A DNA stretch of 64,000 nt, taken from an uncultured Acinetobacter sp. GTDB lineage: Bacteria; Pseudomonadota; Gammaproteobacteria; Pseudomonadales; Moraxellaceae. This document shows, piece by piece, positions 34,307 to 43,380 of this stretch. Location of the stretch: the NCBI GenBank assembly GCA_913777945.1, contig CAJYTY010000022.1:124001-188000 (forward strand), in the 5' to 3' direction. The notes below the pieces were generated by a model, which searched no databases, was not told where the DNA came from, and saw only the letters and a list, made by a program, of their open reading frames with translations. Numbering within the stretch: the first letter of the stretch is position 1; each line of letters begins with the position of its first letter. The translations under genes were made by a program, and so were the position numbers.

Positions 34307-37156
34307 ATGTTAGTACTTGAGCCCCAACATGTTCACATGCATCAACATGCTGGTGATAAAGCAGAAGCGCTACAATGTTTAATAAATATTCTGGTTGAAG
34401 ACCAACTCGTAACTGCTGAATATCTTTCTGGACTTGAGGCACGTGAAAAGCAAAGCGCGACATATTTGGGTCAAGGGATTGCGATTCCACATGGAACACC
34501 ACAATCACGAGAATTTATTTTAAACACAGGTGTTCGTTTAGCACATTTTCCAGACGGTGTTGTCTGGGACGGTGAAAATGTTATTTACTTGGCTGTGGTT
34601 ATTGCAGCAAAATCAGATGAACATTTGCAGGTTTTACAAATTCTGACGCGTGCGTTGAGTAAAGATGTACATGAGTTGGTTAAGTCTGCTACAACAGCAG
34701 AACAGATTATCGAAATTTTACAAGCACAGCCCCAATCATTGGTCTTGCATGAAAATTTAATTCAAACCGATACACAGGTTGACGATATCGAAGACTTCTT
34801 CTGGAATGCAAGTAAGCTTCTCAAACAACAAAAATTGGTTGAACCTGGTTTTATTAGTCAACTTAATCCTATAAATACGATTCAAATTCAAGATGATCTT
34901 TGGTCAATTTCAGGTTCAGGTTATGTAAAACAACCTGCCGTGAGTATTGTGAAAGCTAAACAACCATTGGCTTTTCAAGGCAGTACCATCAAAACCCTGA
35001 TTTGTATTGCTGAAAATGAACAGCTCGATACACAACAATTTAACCGCTTGATGGATGTGCTGTTTCAACCACAAGTACAACAACAGCTAGACGATGAGCA
35101 ATCTAGCAATCAAATTGCCAAACTTGTTGGTGCAGAAACGATTCCAGACTGGCCTTCACGCAATATTTTACTTGCCAATGCCCATGGTTTACATGCACGC
35201 CCGGCAACACAACTGGTGAACCTCACCAAAACCTTTAGTGGTGATCTTCAGGTATCAGTAGATGGGGGTAGTTTTGTTTCTGCAAAAAGCCTGACTAAAC
35301 TCCTGTCTTTGGGTTGTCAACGTGGTCAACGCCTAACCTTTATTGCAGAACCTGATACAGATGCAATTTTGGCACTCGATCAGATTGTCGAGGCTGTACG
35401 TGATGGTTTAGGTGAAGAAGTTGAGCCAATTGAAGAAAATCTGTTTTTAAATTCAGTACTTGATCAGGACAGCTCGGCTGAAACCGAACAGTATGAAATT
35501 ACCCATTGCGGTATTGCAGCCTCTTCTGGTTTAGCATTTGGCCCTGCGCATGTCATTAAGCCGAAAAAATTTAATTACGATCGTTATGCAGGCAGTTTAA
35601 AAGAAGAAAAAGAAAAGCTTGAGATTGCAATTCGTACGGTTAAAAACACCATTCACCAATACATTTCAAAATCTGCATCGAAAGACATCAAGCAAATTTT
35701 TCTTGCTCACCTTGAAATGCTTGATGACCCAGATCTGATTCAACAAGTTCATTTGGCGTTAAATCACAATTTAAGTGCGGCCGCTGCATGGCATGAACAT
35801 ATTGAAAAAGCAGCCAAGGCACAAGAAGGCTTGAAGGATAAACTGCTTGCAGAACGTGCTGCTGATTTGCGTGATATCGGCGATAAGGTTTTGGCCATTT
35901 TGTGTAATGAGCCTGAAGTGGAAGAGCCAGAGCAGCCTTATATCCTGATTATGCATGATGTAGGTCCGAGCGATGTTGCCCGCCTAAACAAAGATCGTGT
36001 CGCAGGTATTTTGACGTCGATTGGTGGTGCAAGTGCGCACAGTGCGATTGTCGCTCGTGCTTTAGGTATTCCGGCTGTTGTGGGTGCAGGTGATGCTGTA
36101 CTGAACATTGATTCGCATGCAGTTGTACTCATTAACGGTGACACAGGTGAATTCGAAGTAAATCCTTCACCTGAACAGATTGAACATGCAATTCGTGAAC
36201 GCGAAGTACAGCGTCTACGCCGTGAAGAAGCTGAAAAATCTGCACACGAGCCAGCGATTACCACAGACCAGCATCAAATCGAAATTGCTGCCAATGTTGG
36301 AAAAATTGTCGATACGGCTAAAGCTGTTCAAAACGGCGCAGAAGCCATTGGCTTATTGCGTACTGAACTGGTATTTATGTCGCATAACAGCGCACCAGAT
36401 GAATTAGCTCAAGAAAAAGATTACCGTCATGTACTTGATGCACTCGAAGGCCGTCCACTTGTCGTTCGTACACTTGATGTAGGTGGAGACAAGCCACTTC
36501 CATACTTACCGATTGCAGCCGAAGAAAATCCGTTTTTGGGATTACGCGGTATTCGTTTGACTTTACGCAAACCAACATTACTGCGTCAGCAATTAATTGC
36601 ATTGCTTAAATCGGCAGATAATCGCCCACTGCGTATTATGTTCCCAATGGTTGGTCGAGTTGAAGAATGGCGCGCTGCTAAAGGCATCTTAGACGAAGTA
36701 CTAGAGCAGTATCCGTGTGAAAACCTTGAAGTCGGCATCATGATTGAGGTTCCTTCCGCAGCGCTCTTGACCCCTATTTTAGCTAAAGAGGTCGACTTCT
36801 TTAGTATCGGTACAAATGACTTAACGCAATACACCATGGCAATTGACCGTGGTCATCCGATTTTATCGGCTGAAGCAGACGGACTTCACCCAAGTATCCT
36901 GCTTTTAATTGATCAAACGGTACGTGCTGCACATGCCAATAACAAATGGGTGGGTATTTGTGGTGAACTTGCCGCAGATCCTAAAGCTGTACCCATTTTA
37001 ATGGGACTTGGTGTTGATGAGCTCAGTATGTCAATTTCTAGCATTCCACTAGTTAAGGCTCAAGTGCGTCACTTAAATTATGCTGAGTGTCAAAAACTCG
37101 CGCAAAAAGCATTGCTTTGCGATAGTGCGACTGCAGTTCGTGAATTGGCGGAATAA
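34307..37156 (+). CDS. fruB: Fructose PTS multiphosphoryl transfer protein (EIIA-HPr-EI)
   Basis: 949 residues from ATG 34307 with AAGGAAG 4 nt upstream. The EIIA-Fru domain occupies about 1-145, with the phosphorylated histidine in GIAIPHGTPQS. After a linker, the HPr domain begins near 285 with HGLHARPATQLV, whose histidine accepts phosphate. The EI domain covers about 410 to the end: the phosphohistidine site is GGASAHSAIVARALGIPAVVG, and the PEP-binding C-terminal part has VEIGIMIEVPSAAL-like sequence and GICGELAADP. One protein thus carries phosphate from PEP to EIIB of FruA. It opens a fruBKA operon (spacing of 6 and 4 bp). It is likely the cell's only sugar PTS chain, because no separate ptsHI is near. 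Confidence 0.95.
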   Translation: MLVLEPQHVHMHQHAGDKAEALQCLINILVEDQLVTAEYLSGLEAREKQSATYLGQGIAIPHGTPQSREFILNTGVRLAHFPDGVVWDGENVIYLAVVIAAKSDEHLQVLQILTRALSKDVHELVKSATTAEQIIEILQAQPQSLVLHENLIQTDTQVDDIEDFFWNASKLLKQQKLVEPGFISQLNPINTIQIQDDLWSISGSGYVKQPAVSIVKAKQPLAFQGSTIKTLICIAENEQLDTQQFNRLMDVLFQPQVQQQLDDEQSSNQIAKLVGAETIPDWPSRNILLANAHGLHARPATQLVNLTKTFSGDLQVSVDGGSFVSAKSLTKLLSLGCQRGQRLTFIAEPDTDAILALDQIVEAVRDGLGEEVEPIEENLFLNSVLDQDSSAETEQYEITHCGIAASSGLAFGPAHVIKPKKFNYDRYAGSLKEEKEKLEIAIRTVKNTIHQYISKSASKDIKQIFLAHLEMLDDPDLIQQVHLALNHNLSAAAAWHEHIEKAAKAQEGLKDKLLAERAADLRDIGDKVLAILCNEPEVEEPEQPYILIMHDVGPSDVARLNKDRVAGILTSIGGASAHSAIVARALGIPAVVGAGDAVLNIDSHAVVLINGDTGEFEVNPSPEQIEHAIREREVQRLRREEAEKSAHEPAITTDQHQIEIAANVGKIVDTAKAVQNGAEAIGLLRTELVFMSHNSAPDELAQEKDYRHVLDALEGRPLVVRTLDVGGDKPLPYLPIAAEENPFLGLRGIRLTLRKPTLLRQQLIALLKSADNRPLRIMFPMVGRVEEWRAAKGILDEVLEQYPCENLEVGIMIEVPSAALLTPILAKEVDFFSIGTNDLTQYTMAIDRGHPILSAEADGLHPSILLLIDQTVRAAHANNKWVGICGELAADPKAVPILMGLGVDELSMSISSIPLVKAQVRHLNYAECQKLAQKALLCDSATAVRELAE

Positions 37157-37162
37157 TAACCC

Positions 37163-38095
37163 ATGGCAAAAATTTTAACGATTACTCTAAATCCAGCTAT
37201 TGATATCACTATCGAACTTGAAACACTTCATGTCGGTGCAGTCAATCGTCAGCAGCATGTACAACTACATGCTGCAGGTAAAGGATTAAATGTTGCACAG
37301 GTCTTACATGATTTGGGGCATGATGTCATTGTTTCGGGCTTCTTAGGGGTAAGAAATCGAGAGATTTTTGATCGCCACTTTGAAGAAATGCACTTTGAAA
37401 ATCAGTTTATCTATATTCCGGGCGAAACACGCCAGAATGTCAAAATTGCAGAACACTCTGGCCGCATGACGGATATTAACGGTAAAGGTTTTCTGGTTTC
37501 TGAAAGTGACAAGCAACGCTTGATGCTTCAGATTCATCAGGCTACTCAAGAAGTCGAATGCGTTGTCATTGGTGGAAGTTTGCCACAAGGATTTTCAGTA
37601 GACGATTTAAAAGCATTAATGGATATGTTGCAAAAAGCCAATAAACTGGTCGCAATTGATACCAGTGGTGAAGCACTTGTCGCCGCGATTTCAATGCATC
37701 CTTGGATGATCAAACCCAATACCGATGAACTTGAAGAAAGTTATGGTAAGAAGCTCACCGAACTGTCTGAACAAATCGAATTGTTTAAAGCGCTCGATAG
37801 CCGTATTGAGCATGTTGTGATTTCGATGGGTGAAGACGGTGTGCACTGGCTCAACCCTGCTCAAGCATTAAAATCGTTGCCGCCTAAAGTAGAAGTGAAA
37901 AGTACAGTAGGTGCAGGTGATTCATTGTTGGCAGGAATGATACATGGTTTGGTCAGCAAGCTCTCTGCCGAAGAAACACTTCAAACGGCAACTGCAATTG
38001 CAAGTAATGCTGTGAGCCAAATTGGCTTTCGCGTACCAACAGAAGAAAAGCTGTTGAATCTTAAACAACAAACCACTATCAAATCATTGAGTTAA
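37163..38095 (+). CDS. fruK: 1-phosphofructokinase
   Basis: 310 residues, PfkB-family sugar kinase. The N-terminal ILTITLNPAIDITIEL and GKGLNVAQVLHDLG match FruK, and the C-terminal catalytic motif STVGAGDSLLAGM supplies the anion hole and catalytic aspartate (about 250-262). It phosphorylates fructose 1-phosphate from the PTS to fructose 1,6-bisphosphate. It starts 6 bp after fruB and ends 4 bp before fruA, so the genes are cotranscribed. Confidence 0.94.
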   Translation: MAKILTITLNPAIDITIELETLHVGAVNRQQHVQLHAAGKGLNVAQVLHDLGHDVIVSGFLGVRNREIFDRHFEEMHFENQFIYIPGETRQNVKIAEHSGRMTDINGKGFLVSESDKQRLMLQIHQATQEVECVVIGGSLPQGFSVDDLKALMDMLQKANKLVAIDTSGEALVAAISMHPWMIKPNTDELEESYGKKLTELSEQIELFKALDSRIEHVVISMGEDGVHWLNPAQALKSLPPKVEVKSTVGAGDSLLAGMIHGLVSKLSAEETLQTATAIASNAVSQIGFRVPTEEKLLNLKQQTTIKSLS

Positions 38096-38099
38096 TCTG

Positions 38100-39824
38100 A
38101 TGCAGACAGTTCAATCCCTCTTATTTGTGATCAATAGTACGCAGCAGTACGTCAATGCTTCGATTTTGGCAAAAAAGTTGACTCAATCTGCAAACAAATT
38201 GGGCTATACCAGCACGACTATTGCATCAAAAGATGATATTCCACAGCATAATGTCGATGTTGTGGTGTTTCTGGGTGATCTACCGAGTAATGTTGCTGCG
38301 TACCCTGCAAACTTGGTCGCACAAATTCGTTTGGATGATGCCACAAAGAATACAGATGAATTACTCAGTCATGCCTTAAACAATGCTCAAGCTGCAAGTG
38401 AGTCTGCCTCACTCATAGCTTCAACTGGCAATCAGGCAAAACGCTTTGTTGCAATCACAGCTTGCCCAACGGGTGTAGCGCACACCTTTATGGCTGCTGA
38501 GGCTTTACAACAAGGTGCGACCAAGCACGACTATATCATTGATGTTGAAACCCAAGGCTCTGTTGGCGCAAAAAACATTCTGACAGCAGAAGCGATTGAA
38601 GCGGCCGACATTGTCATTTTGGCAACAGATATTGAAGTGAATACCGACCGCTTTGTGGGTAAACGCGTTTATCGTTGCAGCACAGGCTTTGCCTTAAAAC
38701 AAACTGACAAGGCGTTTCAACAAGCGATTAGCGAAGCGAAGGTTCTTGAATCGTCCAAGCAAGCTGCAACCGCAGCGTCTGGCTCAGCGACAAAAGAAAA
38801 GGCTGGCGTGTACAAACACCTACTGACAGGTGTTTCTTTCATGCTACCTATGGTGGTTGCGGGTGGCTTGCTTATCGCACTATCGCTATGTTTTGGTTTA
38901 AATGCTGCTGAACAAAGCGGAAGTTTAGCTTATGTTTTGAAGCAAATTGGTGTAACAGCTTTTACACTCATGGTGCCGATGTTGTCTGGCTATATTGCCT
39001 ATTCAATTGCCGACCGCCCAGGCTTAACACCAGGACTGATTGGGGGCTTATTGGCGACCCAGTTACAAGCAGGCTTTTTGGGCGGGATTGTTTCAGGTTT
39101 CCTTGCTGGTTATATCGCGTTGTTCTTGGCCAAAAAAATCAAGTTGCCAACCAGCCTTGAGTCATTAAAACCAATCCTCATTGTTCCATTATTGGGAACA
39201 TTATCGGTTGGTTTGATCATGTACTATGTTGTGGGTAGTCCGGTTGCTCAAATCTTTGAAATGATGAAAGACTTCCTGAACAACATGGGTACAACCAACG
39301 CTGTGTTGATGGGAATTGTTTTGGCATCGATGATGTGTATCGATTTGGGTGGGCCAATCAACAAAGCAGCTTATGCTTTTACTGTAGGCCTTTTAACCAC
39401 CAATACGTATATGCCAATGGCTGCCACAATGGCGGGCGGTATGGTACCTGCACTCGGAATGGCGCTGGCTACATTCTTTGCGAAAAATAAATTTAATACG
39501 GGCGAACGCGATGCCGGTAAGGCTGCATTTGTTTTGGGCTTGTGTTTTATTTCTGAAGGTGCAATTCCATTTGCAGCAAAAGATCCGATGCGAGTAATTC
39601 CAACCTGTATCGCTGGTGGTGCAGTCACAGGTGCGCTTGTTGCACTATTTCATTGCGAGCTGGTTACACCGCATGGTGGCGTATTTGTATTACTGATTCC
39701 AAATGCAATCAACCACGCGTGGCTGTATCTCATTGCGATTGCTGCAGGCAGCTTAGTAACAGGTCTGAGCTACGCTTTACTCAAGCGCCGTGAAGCAGCA
39801 CCTTTGGTTGCACAAAAAGCTTAA
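38100..39824 (+). CDS. fruA: Fructose-specific PTS EIIB'BC component
   Basis: 574 residues. An EIIB-like duplicated N-terminal domain (about 1-100) precedes the active EIIB, in which VAITACPTGVAHTFMAAEAL holds the phosphocysteine near residue 121. From about 240 the EIIC domain gives 8-10 membrane helices, with GGLLATQLQAGFLGGIVSGFLAGY and LGGPINKAAYAF, typical of the fructose class. It transports and phosphorylates fructose at carbon 1. It is the last gene of fruBKA and is followed by a strong terminator. Confidence 0.94.
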   Translation: MQTVQSLLFVINSTQQYVNASILAKKLTQSANKLGYTSTTIASKDDIPQHNVDVVVFLGDLPSNVAAYPANLVAQIRLDDATKNTDELLSHALNNAQAASESASLIASTGNQAKRFVAITACPTGVAHTFMAAEALQQGATKHDYIIDVETQGSVGAKNILTAEAIEAADIVILATDIEVNTDRFVGKRVYRCSTGFALKQTDKAFQQAISEAKVLESSKQAATAASGSATKEKAGVYKHLLTGVSFMLPMVVAGGLLIALSLCFGLNAAEQSGSLAYVLKQIGVTAFTLMVPMLSGYIAYSIADRPGLTPGLIGGLLATQLQAGFLGGIVSGFLAGYIALFLAKKIKLPTSLESLKPILIVPLLGTLSVGLIMYYVVGSPVAQIFEMMKDFLNNMGTTNAVLMGIVLASMMCIDLGGPINKAAYAFTVGLLTTNTYMPMAATMAGGMVPALGMALATFFAKNKFNTGERDAGKAAFVLGLCFISEGAIPFAAKDPMRVIPTCIAGGAVTGALVALFHCELVTPHGGVFVLLIPNAINHAWLYLIAIAAGSLVTGLSYALLKRREAAPLVAQKA

Positions 39825-39838
39825 GTTATACGTGTTAT

Positions 39839-39867
39839 AAAAAAGAGAGGTTATCCTCTCTTTTTTT
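39839..39867 (+). terminator. Terminator of fruBKA
   Basis: AAAAAAGAGAGG and CCTCTCTTTTTT form a stem with loop TTAT and a long T run, 15 bp after the fruA stop. Confidence 0.92.
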
Positions 39868-39978
39868 ATGTCCTGATTTTTTGATTCGTCACGAATAAGC
39901 GAAATTGTCTGGATTTGTCATAAAGAATTGGTTATAAGTGATTTTTAAGCTTTAATATGAATACTCAGCAAAACGCTT

Positions 39979-40503
39979 ATGACATCTTTAGAACAATCTC
40001 TTGCTGAAATTCCAGCCTTCGCACCTATCCATGCACATCTTTTTAGTTCTGGTCAACCAAGCGCAGAACAGCTTAAGTGTATTAAAGAATATGGCTTTAG
40101 TACCGTCATTAATCTGGCCTTAAATGATGCCGATCCACACTTAGATCATGAAGATCGAATCTGTCTCGAACTTGGGCTCAATTATATCCATTTGCCTATG
40201 TTATGGGATATGCCAAATGCTGAACAAGGCTTGTTAATTTTAGACCTGATTGATCATCTTGTCGGTAATGAAATGGTCTGGATTCATTGTGCTAAAAATT
40301 ATCGGGTCAGTTGTTTGATGTACTTATATCGTCAATATTATATGGATATTGATATTTCAGAGGCCCAAACACAACTTGAAGAAGTGTGGCAACCCAACGA
40401 AACTTGGACGGGCATTATTCACAGTATTGCTTTACAGCTTCAAGGCCGTAAAGCAACACGCGATATTCAAAATACCATGAATCAATCCGATCATTTTACC
40501 TGA
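39979..40503 (+). CDS. Protein tyrosine phosphatase-like protein (CDKN3/DSP-like family)
   Basis: 174 residues. It resembles the small dual-specificity or 'beta-lactamase hydrolase-like' phosphatase family: [27 protein letters not shown] at about 17-43 and the signature [13 protein letters not shown] near 96-108. The P-loop here is H-C-x4-R rather than the usual H-C-x5-R. Other members of this family that I recall look similar, so this may be a normal feature rather than a defect. No signal peptide is seen. The gene overlaps the convergent ispF stop by 13 bp. Function is unknown; the phosphatase call is tentative. Confidence 0.65.
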   Translation: MTSLEQSLAEIPAFAPIHAHLFSSGQPSAEQLKCIKEYGFSTVINLALNDADPHLDHEDRICLELGLNYIHLPMLWDMPNAEQGLLILDLIDHLVGNEMVWIHCAKNYRVSCLMYLYRQYYMDIDISEAQTQLEEVWQPNETWTGIIHSIALQLQGRKATRDIQNTMNQSDHFT

Positions 40504-40982
40504 TGCGAGATCAATACGGTTGCTGTAGCCAGAATACCTTCCTGACGTCCCGTAAAACCCAGCTGTTCGGTGGTAGTGGCCTTGATACTGATCTGCGTCA
40601 CATCAACCTCCAAAACATCGGCAATACTCTGACGCATGTCAAGATTATGCTTGGCTAGCTTAGGTCGCTCACAGGCAACCGTAATATCCGCATTATTGAG
40701 TACATAGCCACGATCCAAAATAAGCTGATAGACATGTTTAAGCAATACTCGGCTATCCGCACCTTTAAATGCTGGATCTGTATCTGGAAAGTGCTGACCA
40801 ATATCGCCTAATGCCAATGCTCCTAAAAGTGCATCGGACAATGCATGTAACACGACATCACCATCTGAATGCGCTTTTAAGCCATGTGAATGCGGAATCT
40901 TGACTCCAGCCAGTGTGACATGATCGCCCTCTTCAAAGGCATGCACATCTAATCCCTGGCCAATTCGAACTTGTACAACCAC
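40491..40982 (-). CDS. ispF: 2-C-methyl-D-erythritol 2,4-cyclodiphosphate synthase
   Basis: 163 residues from GTG 40982, with AAGGA 7 nt upstream. Zinc and substrate residues are visible: [13 protein letters not shown] (Asp and His), [39 protein letters not shown], and a C-terminal [15 protein letters not shown]. It makes the cyclic diphosphate intermediate of the MEP isoprenoid pathway. In many relatives it follows ispD; here ispD is at 43381-44103 and the two are separated by dadA and the LprI-like gene. Confidence 0.95.
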   Translation of the reverse strand: MVVQVRIGQGLDVHAFEEGDHVTLAGVKIPHSHGLKAHSDGDVVLHALSDALLGALALGDIGQHFPDTDPAFKGADSRVLLKHVYQLILDRGYVLNNADITVACERPKLAKHNLDMRQSIADVLEVDVTQISIKATTTEQLGFTGRQEGILATATVLISHQVK

Positions 40983-41079
40983 TATTCATTCCTTCTATAA
41001 ATAAACAACTCATCTTGTATTCTGGCTTGCGGTTTCGCTATAGTACGTGAAGCAAAGTCAAATGAAAGTATAAGCGATC

Positions 41080-41733
41080 ATGCCGTTTAATACAGATAGA
41101 TTTCCTTTAAAAAACGTAGCTTATGTTCTAATGATTGGTGGATGGTGTACATTTGCCCAAGCTTTTCCATTGAGCAATTGTGATGCAAAATCTGATACAC
41201 CGCTTGAGGGAAAGATCTGCTCAGGTACGTTTAAAAGCTCACGCCAAGCACTCGACAGCAAATTTTTAACCGCTTATCTGGTTTCAGATGCACCGATTCA
41301 GTTGCTCAAAGACACTCACACCTTGTGGCTGAATCAAACCAAACTTTGCAAAACCTCTCAATGTATCAAGCAACAATATGATGTTCGTTCCGATGAACTC
41401 AATACTTATACATCTTTAAATCAAACGCTTACACAGCATTTTCTCAAATATGACAATGGAACATTAGCCACATCGCCAGTTCATTTACAAGTTCATCAAT
41501 TAAGCAAAGATAAAATCAAGATTGAAGGAATTGCATATCGAAATCCGAACAATCGATCTGAAACCCAAACTGTGCCTTTTTTAGCTTATACCTCACCTGA
41601 GAAGAAAAATCAGATTGTCGATAACGAGCACGACTGTGCGTATACATTTAATTTTCAAAAAAGCATTTTAGTTGTTAAAACCGAGCAAAAAGGCTGTGAG
41701 CGTTTTACAGGTATTTATCGGCTTTACGATTAA
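41080..41733 (+). CDS. LprI/DUF1311-like periplasmic protein
   Basis: 217 residues with an N-terminal signal peptide (about 1-29, ending TFAQA-FP). The mature part contains the DUF1311/LprI pattern: Cys near 34, GKICSG, a lysozyme-inhibitor-like LWLNQTKLCKTSQCIKQQYDVRSDEL (about 87-112) with the C-x5-C pair and the conserved arginine. LprI of Mycobacterium inhibits lysozyme; other family members are uncharacterised. C-terminal residues 140-217 are an extra beta-rich region ending in CERFTGIYRL, a common pattern. Probably secreted to the periplasm. A monocistronic gene with no terminator obvious. Confidence 0.7.
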   Translation: MPFNTDRFPLKNVAYVLMIGGWCTFAQAFPLSNCDAKSDTPLEGKICSGTFKSSRQALDSKFLTAYLVSDAPIQLLKDTHTLWLNQTKLCKTSQCIKQQYDVRSDELNTYTSLNQTLTQHFLKYDNGTLATSPVHLQVHQLSKDKIKIEGIAYRNPNNRSETQTVPFLAYTSPEKKNQIVDNEHDCAYTFNFQKSILVVKTEQKGCERFTGIYRLYD

Positions 41734-41770
41734 ATCGGCATACACCTGAATGCATGCCGTGCGTATATGC

Positions 41771-43015
41771 TTAGGCAGGAACCTTCATCGCAATTTCTTG
41801 ACTAATCATGGAAGCAGTTGCGGCCGAAAGTGTCCATCCTAAATGGCCATGTCCAGTGTTGTAAAATACACGTGGATGTCTGCCCTGTTTTACAACCGGC
41901 ATCATGTTGGGCATCATAGGTCTTAAGCCTGCCCAAGGCACTACATGTTCGGTGGAAAGATCAAAGTTTTCATTTACCCAATTAATTAAAGGTTGAATAC
42001 GATCTGCCCGAATATCTCGGTTATAGCCATTAAATTCGGCAGTCCCGGCCACGCGTAAGCGATCTTCTCCTAGGCGTGATGTCACGATCTTGGCACGTTC
42101 ATCGAGTAAACTCACCCAAGGCGCGTTGGCAATGCTTTTCGTATCTTTCAAATGCACCGTAATCGAATATCCTTTGACCGGATATACATTTACTCGATCG
42201 CCCAGCATATGTGCAAGCTGATAACTTCCCACACCACCACAGACAATAACACCGTCGGCCTCAATACAAAGCGCTTCTTTTGATAACTGCGACATGTTTT
42301 CATCACTTGGCAAACACGTCACACGAACCATATGCTCATTTAACTGAACATCTTTGACATCCCAACCAAACTGGTAATTCACGCCATACGTTTTTGAGCG
42401 CTCGGCCAACCCCACACTAAATTTATGAATGTCGCCTGTTGCATCTCCAGGCGTGTAATATCCACCAAAATATTCACCTGCCAAAGTCGGCTCAATCTGC
42501 TTCATTTGTTCAGGCGTGACACCAAAGCGCTCAAGCTGACCTTTAACCAACAGATCATTCACATTTTTGGCAACGATATAGTCCGATTCATTGTGATAGA
42601 TGTGCAAAATACCGCGCTTTTCCAGATTAAAATCAATATTTTCATCTTTAGCAATTTCAAACAGGCGTTGGCGGGCTAAAAGTGCCAATCGTACCGTATC
42701 GATGGTATTTTTTTCATAATTTTTGATTTGTGATAAAAACTCAAATAGCCAACTATATTTATGCAAATTAAATGAAGGATTTAACAGTAACGGTGCATCT
42801 TTATGAGACATCCATTTGATGCCCTTGGCCACTGTAGATTTTTGATTCCAGACTTCTGCATTACAGGCTGAAAGTTGTCCACCATTGGCAAATGATGTTT
42901 CCATGGCTGGAAATAAATGTCGGTCAATCACCGTGACCTGATACCCCAATTTCGCCAGCTCATAGGCCGATGTAACACCTGTAATACCCGCACCAATCAC
43001 AATAATATGAGACAT
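41771..43015 (-). CDS. dadA: D-amino acid dehydrogenase (FAD-dependent), under glycine riboswitch
   Basis: 414 residues. The FAD motif VIGAGITGVTSAYELAKLG is at 5-23, followed by ETSFANGGQLSACNAEVW near 39-56, and the C-terminal WAGLRPMMPNMMPVV, NTGHGHLGWTLSAATASMI, both typical of DadA. It oxidises D-amino acids at the membrane, passing electrons to quinones. AAGGAG lies 5 nt from the start. The gene is preceded by a tandem glycine aptamer, so glycine controls its expression; this suggests that glycine itself or a compound made from it may be a substrate, as in glycine oxidase-like enzymes. No dadX racemase gene is adjacent. Confidence 0.85.
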   Translation of the reverse strand: MSHIIVIGAGITGVTSAYELAKLGYQVTVIDRHLFPAMETSFANGGQLSACNAEVWNQKSTVAKGIKWMSHKDAPLLLNPSFNLHKYSWLFEFLSQIKNYEKNTIDTVRLALLARQRLFEIAKDENIDFNLEKRGILHIYHNESDYIVAKNVNDLLVKGQLERFGVTPEQMKQIEPTLAGEYFGGYYTPGDATGDIHKFSVGLAERSKTYGVNYQFGWDVKDVQLNEHMVRVTCLPSDENMSQLSKEALCIEADGVIVCGGVGSYQLAHMLGDRVNVYPVKGYSITVHLKDTKSIANAPWVSLLDERAKIVTSRLGEDRLRVAGTAEFNGYNRDIRADRIQPLINWVNENFDLSTEHVVPWAGLRPMMPNMMPVVKQGRHPRVFYNTGHGHLGWTLSAATASMISQEIAMKVPA

Positions 43016-43026
43016 AATTGCTCCTT

Positions 43027-43046
43027 TGAAATGTTACAACATTTCA
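43027..43046 (-). promoter_or_regulatory. Hairpin next to the dadA Shine-Dalgarno site (riboswitch expression platform)
   Basis: TGAAATGTT and AACATTTCA form a 9-bp stem with a 2-nt loop. AAGGAG begins at the very next base, so changes in this stem could hide or free the ribosome-binding site of dadA. Confidence 0.55.
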
Positions 43047-43059
43047 GAAGTTGCCCCAT

Positions 43060-43241
43060 CTGTCATGGTACCTGAGAGCTTCGATGCGACGAGATTTACC
43101 ATAAATCTGTCGACCATCCCCTTCGGTGAGTATACTAAGATACTTCTCTCCAGATTACTTATCGATCACTACAGTCCTTTTGCCTGAGAGTTTCCGGGGT
43201 CGTTGCTCCTTCGGCGTATCCTAAAAGGACATCTCTCCTGC
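43060..43241 (-). ncRNA. Tandem glycine riboswitch
   Basis: On the minus strand the first aptamer (about 43241-43172) starts GGAGAGA, contains GCCGAAGGAGCAA and CCGGAAACTCTCAGGCAAAAGGAC, the strongly conserved glycine-aptamer core. The second (about 43151-43060) has GGAGAGA, CACCGAAGGGGA, and AGCTCTCAGGTACCATGACAGATGGGG. Two aptamers in tandem joined by a short linker is the classic form. The downstream gene is dadA, not a glycine cleavage gene. A hairpin that touches the ribosome-binding site suggests control of translation. Confidence 0.95.
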
Positions 43242-43324
43242 AATAATCGTTATGTTTATAAAAGCAATGTATATGCCAATTCAGTATAAAATCAACTTAT
43301 TATCGTTAATTAATTGTAGTATAT

Positions 43325-43362
43325 AAAAAAAGCGCCTGTATCTTTTCAAAAACAAGCGCTTT
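43325..43362 (-). terminator. Terminator of ispD
   Basis: AAAGCGC-x-TGT and ACA-x-GCGCTTT form an interrupted stem; the minus-strand product ends in a T run. Confidence 0.7.
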
Positions 43363-43380
43363 AAAAAATATGGACTCAAA

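Larger units (their letters stand above)
43016..43380. other. Intergenic region between dadA and ispD
   Basis: 365 bp holding the tandem glycine riboswitch (43060-43241), a hairpin abutting the dadA ribosome-binding site, and the ispD terminator (43325-43362). Confidence 0.8.
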
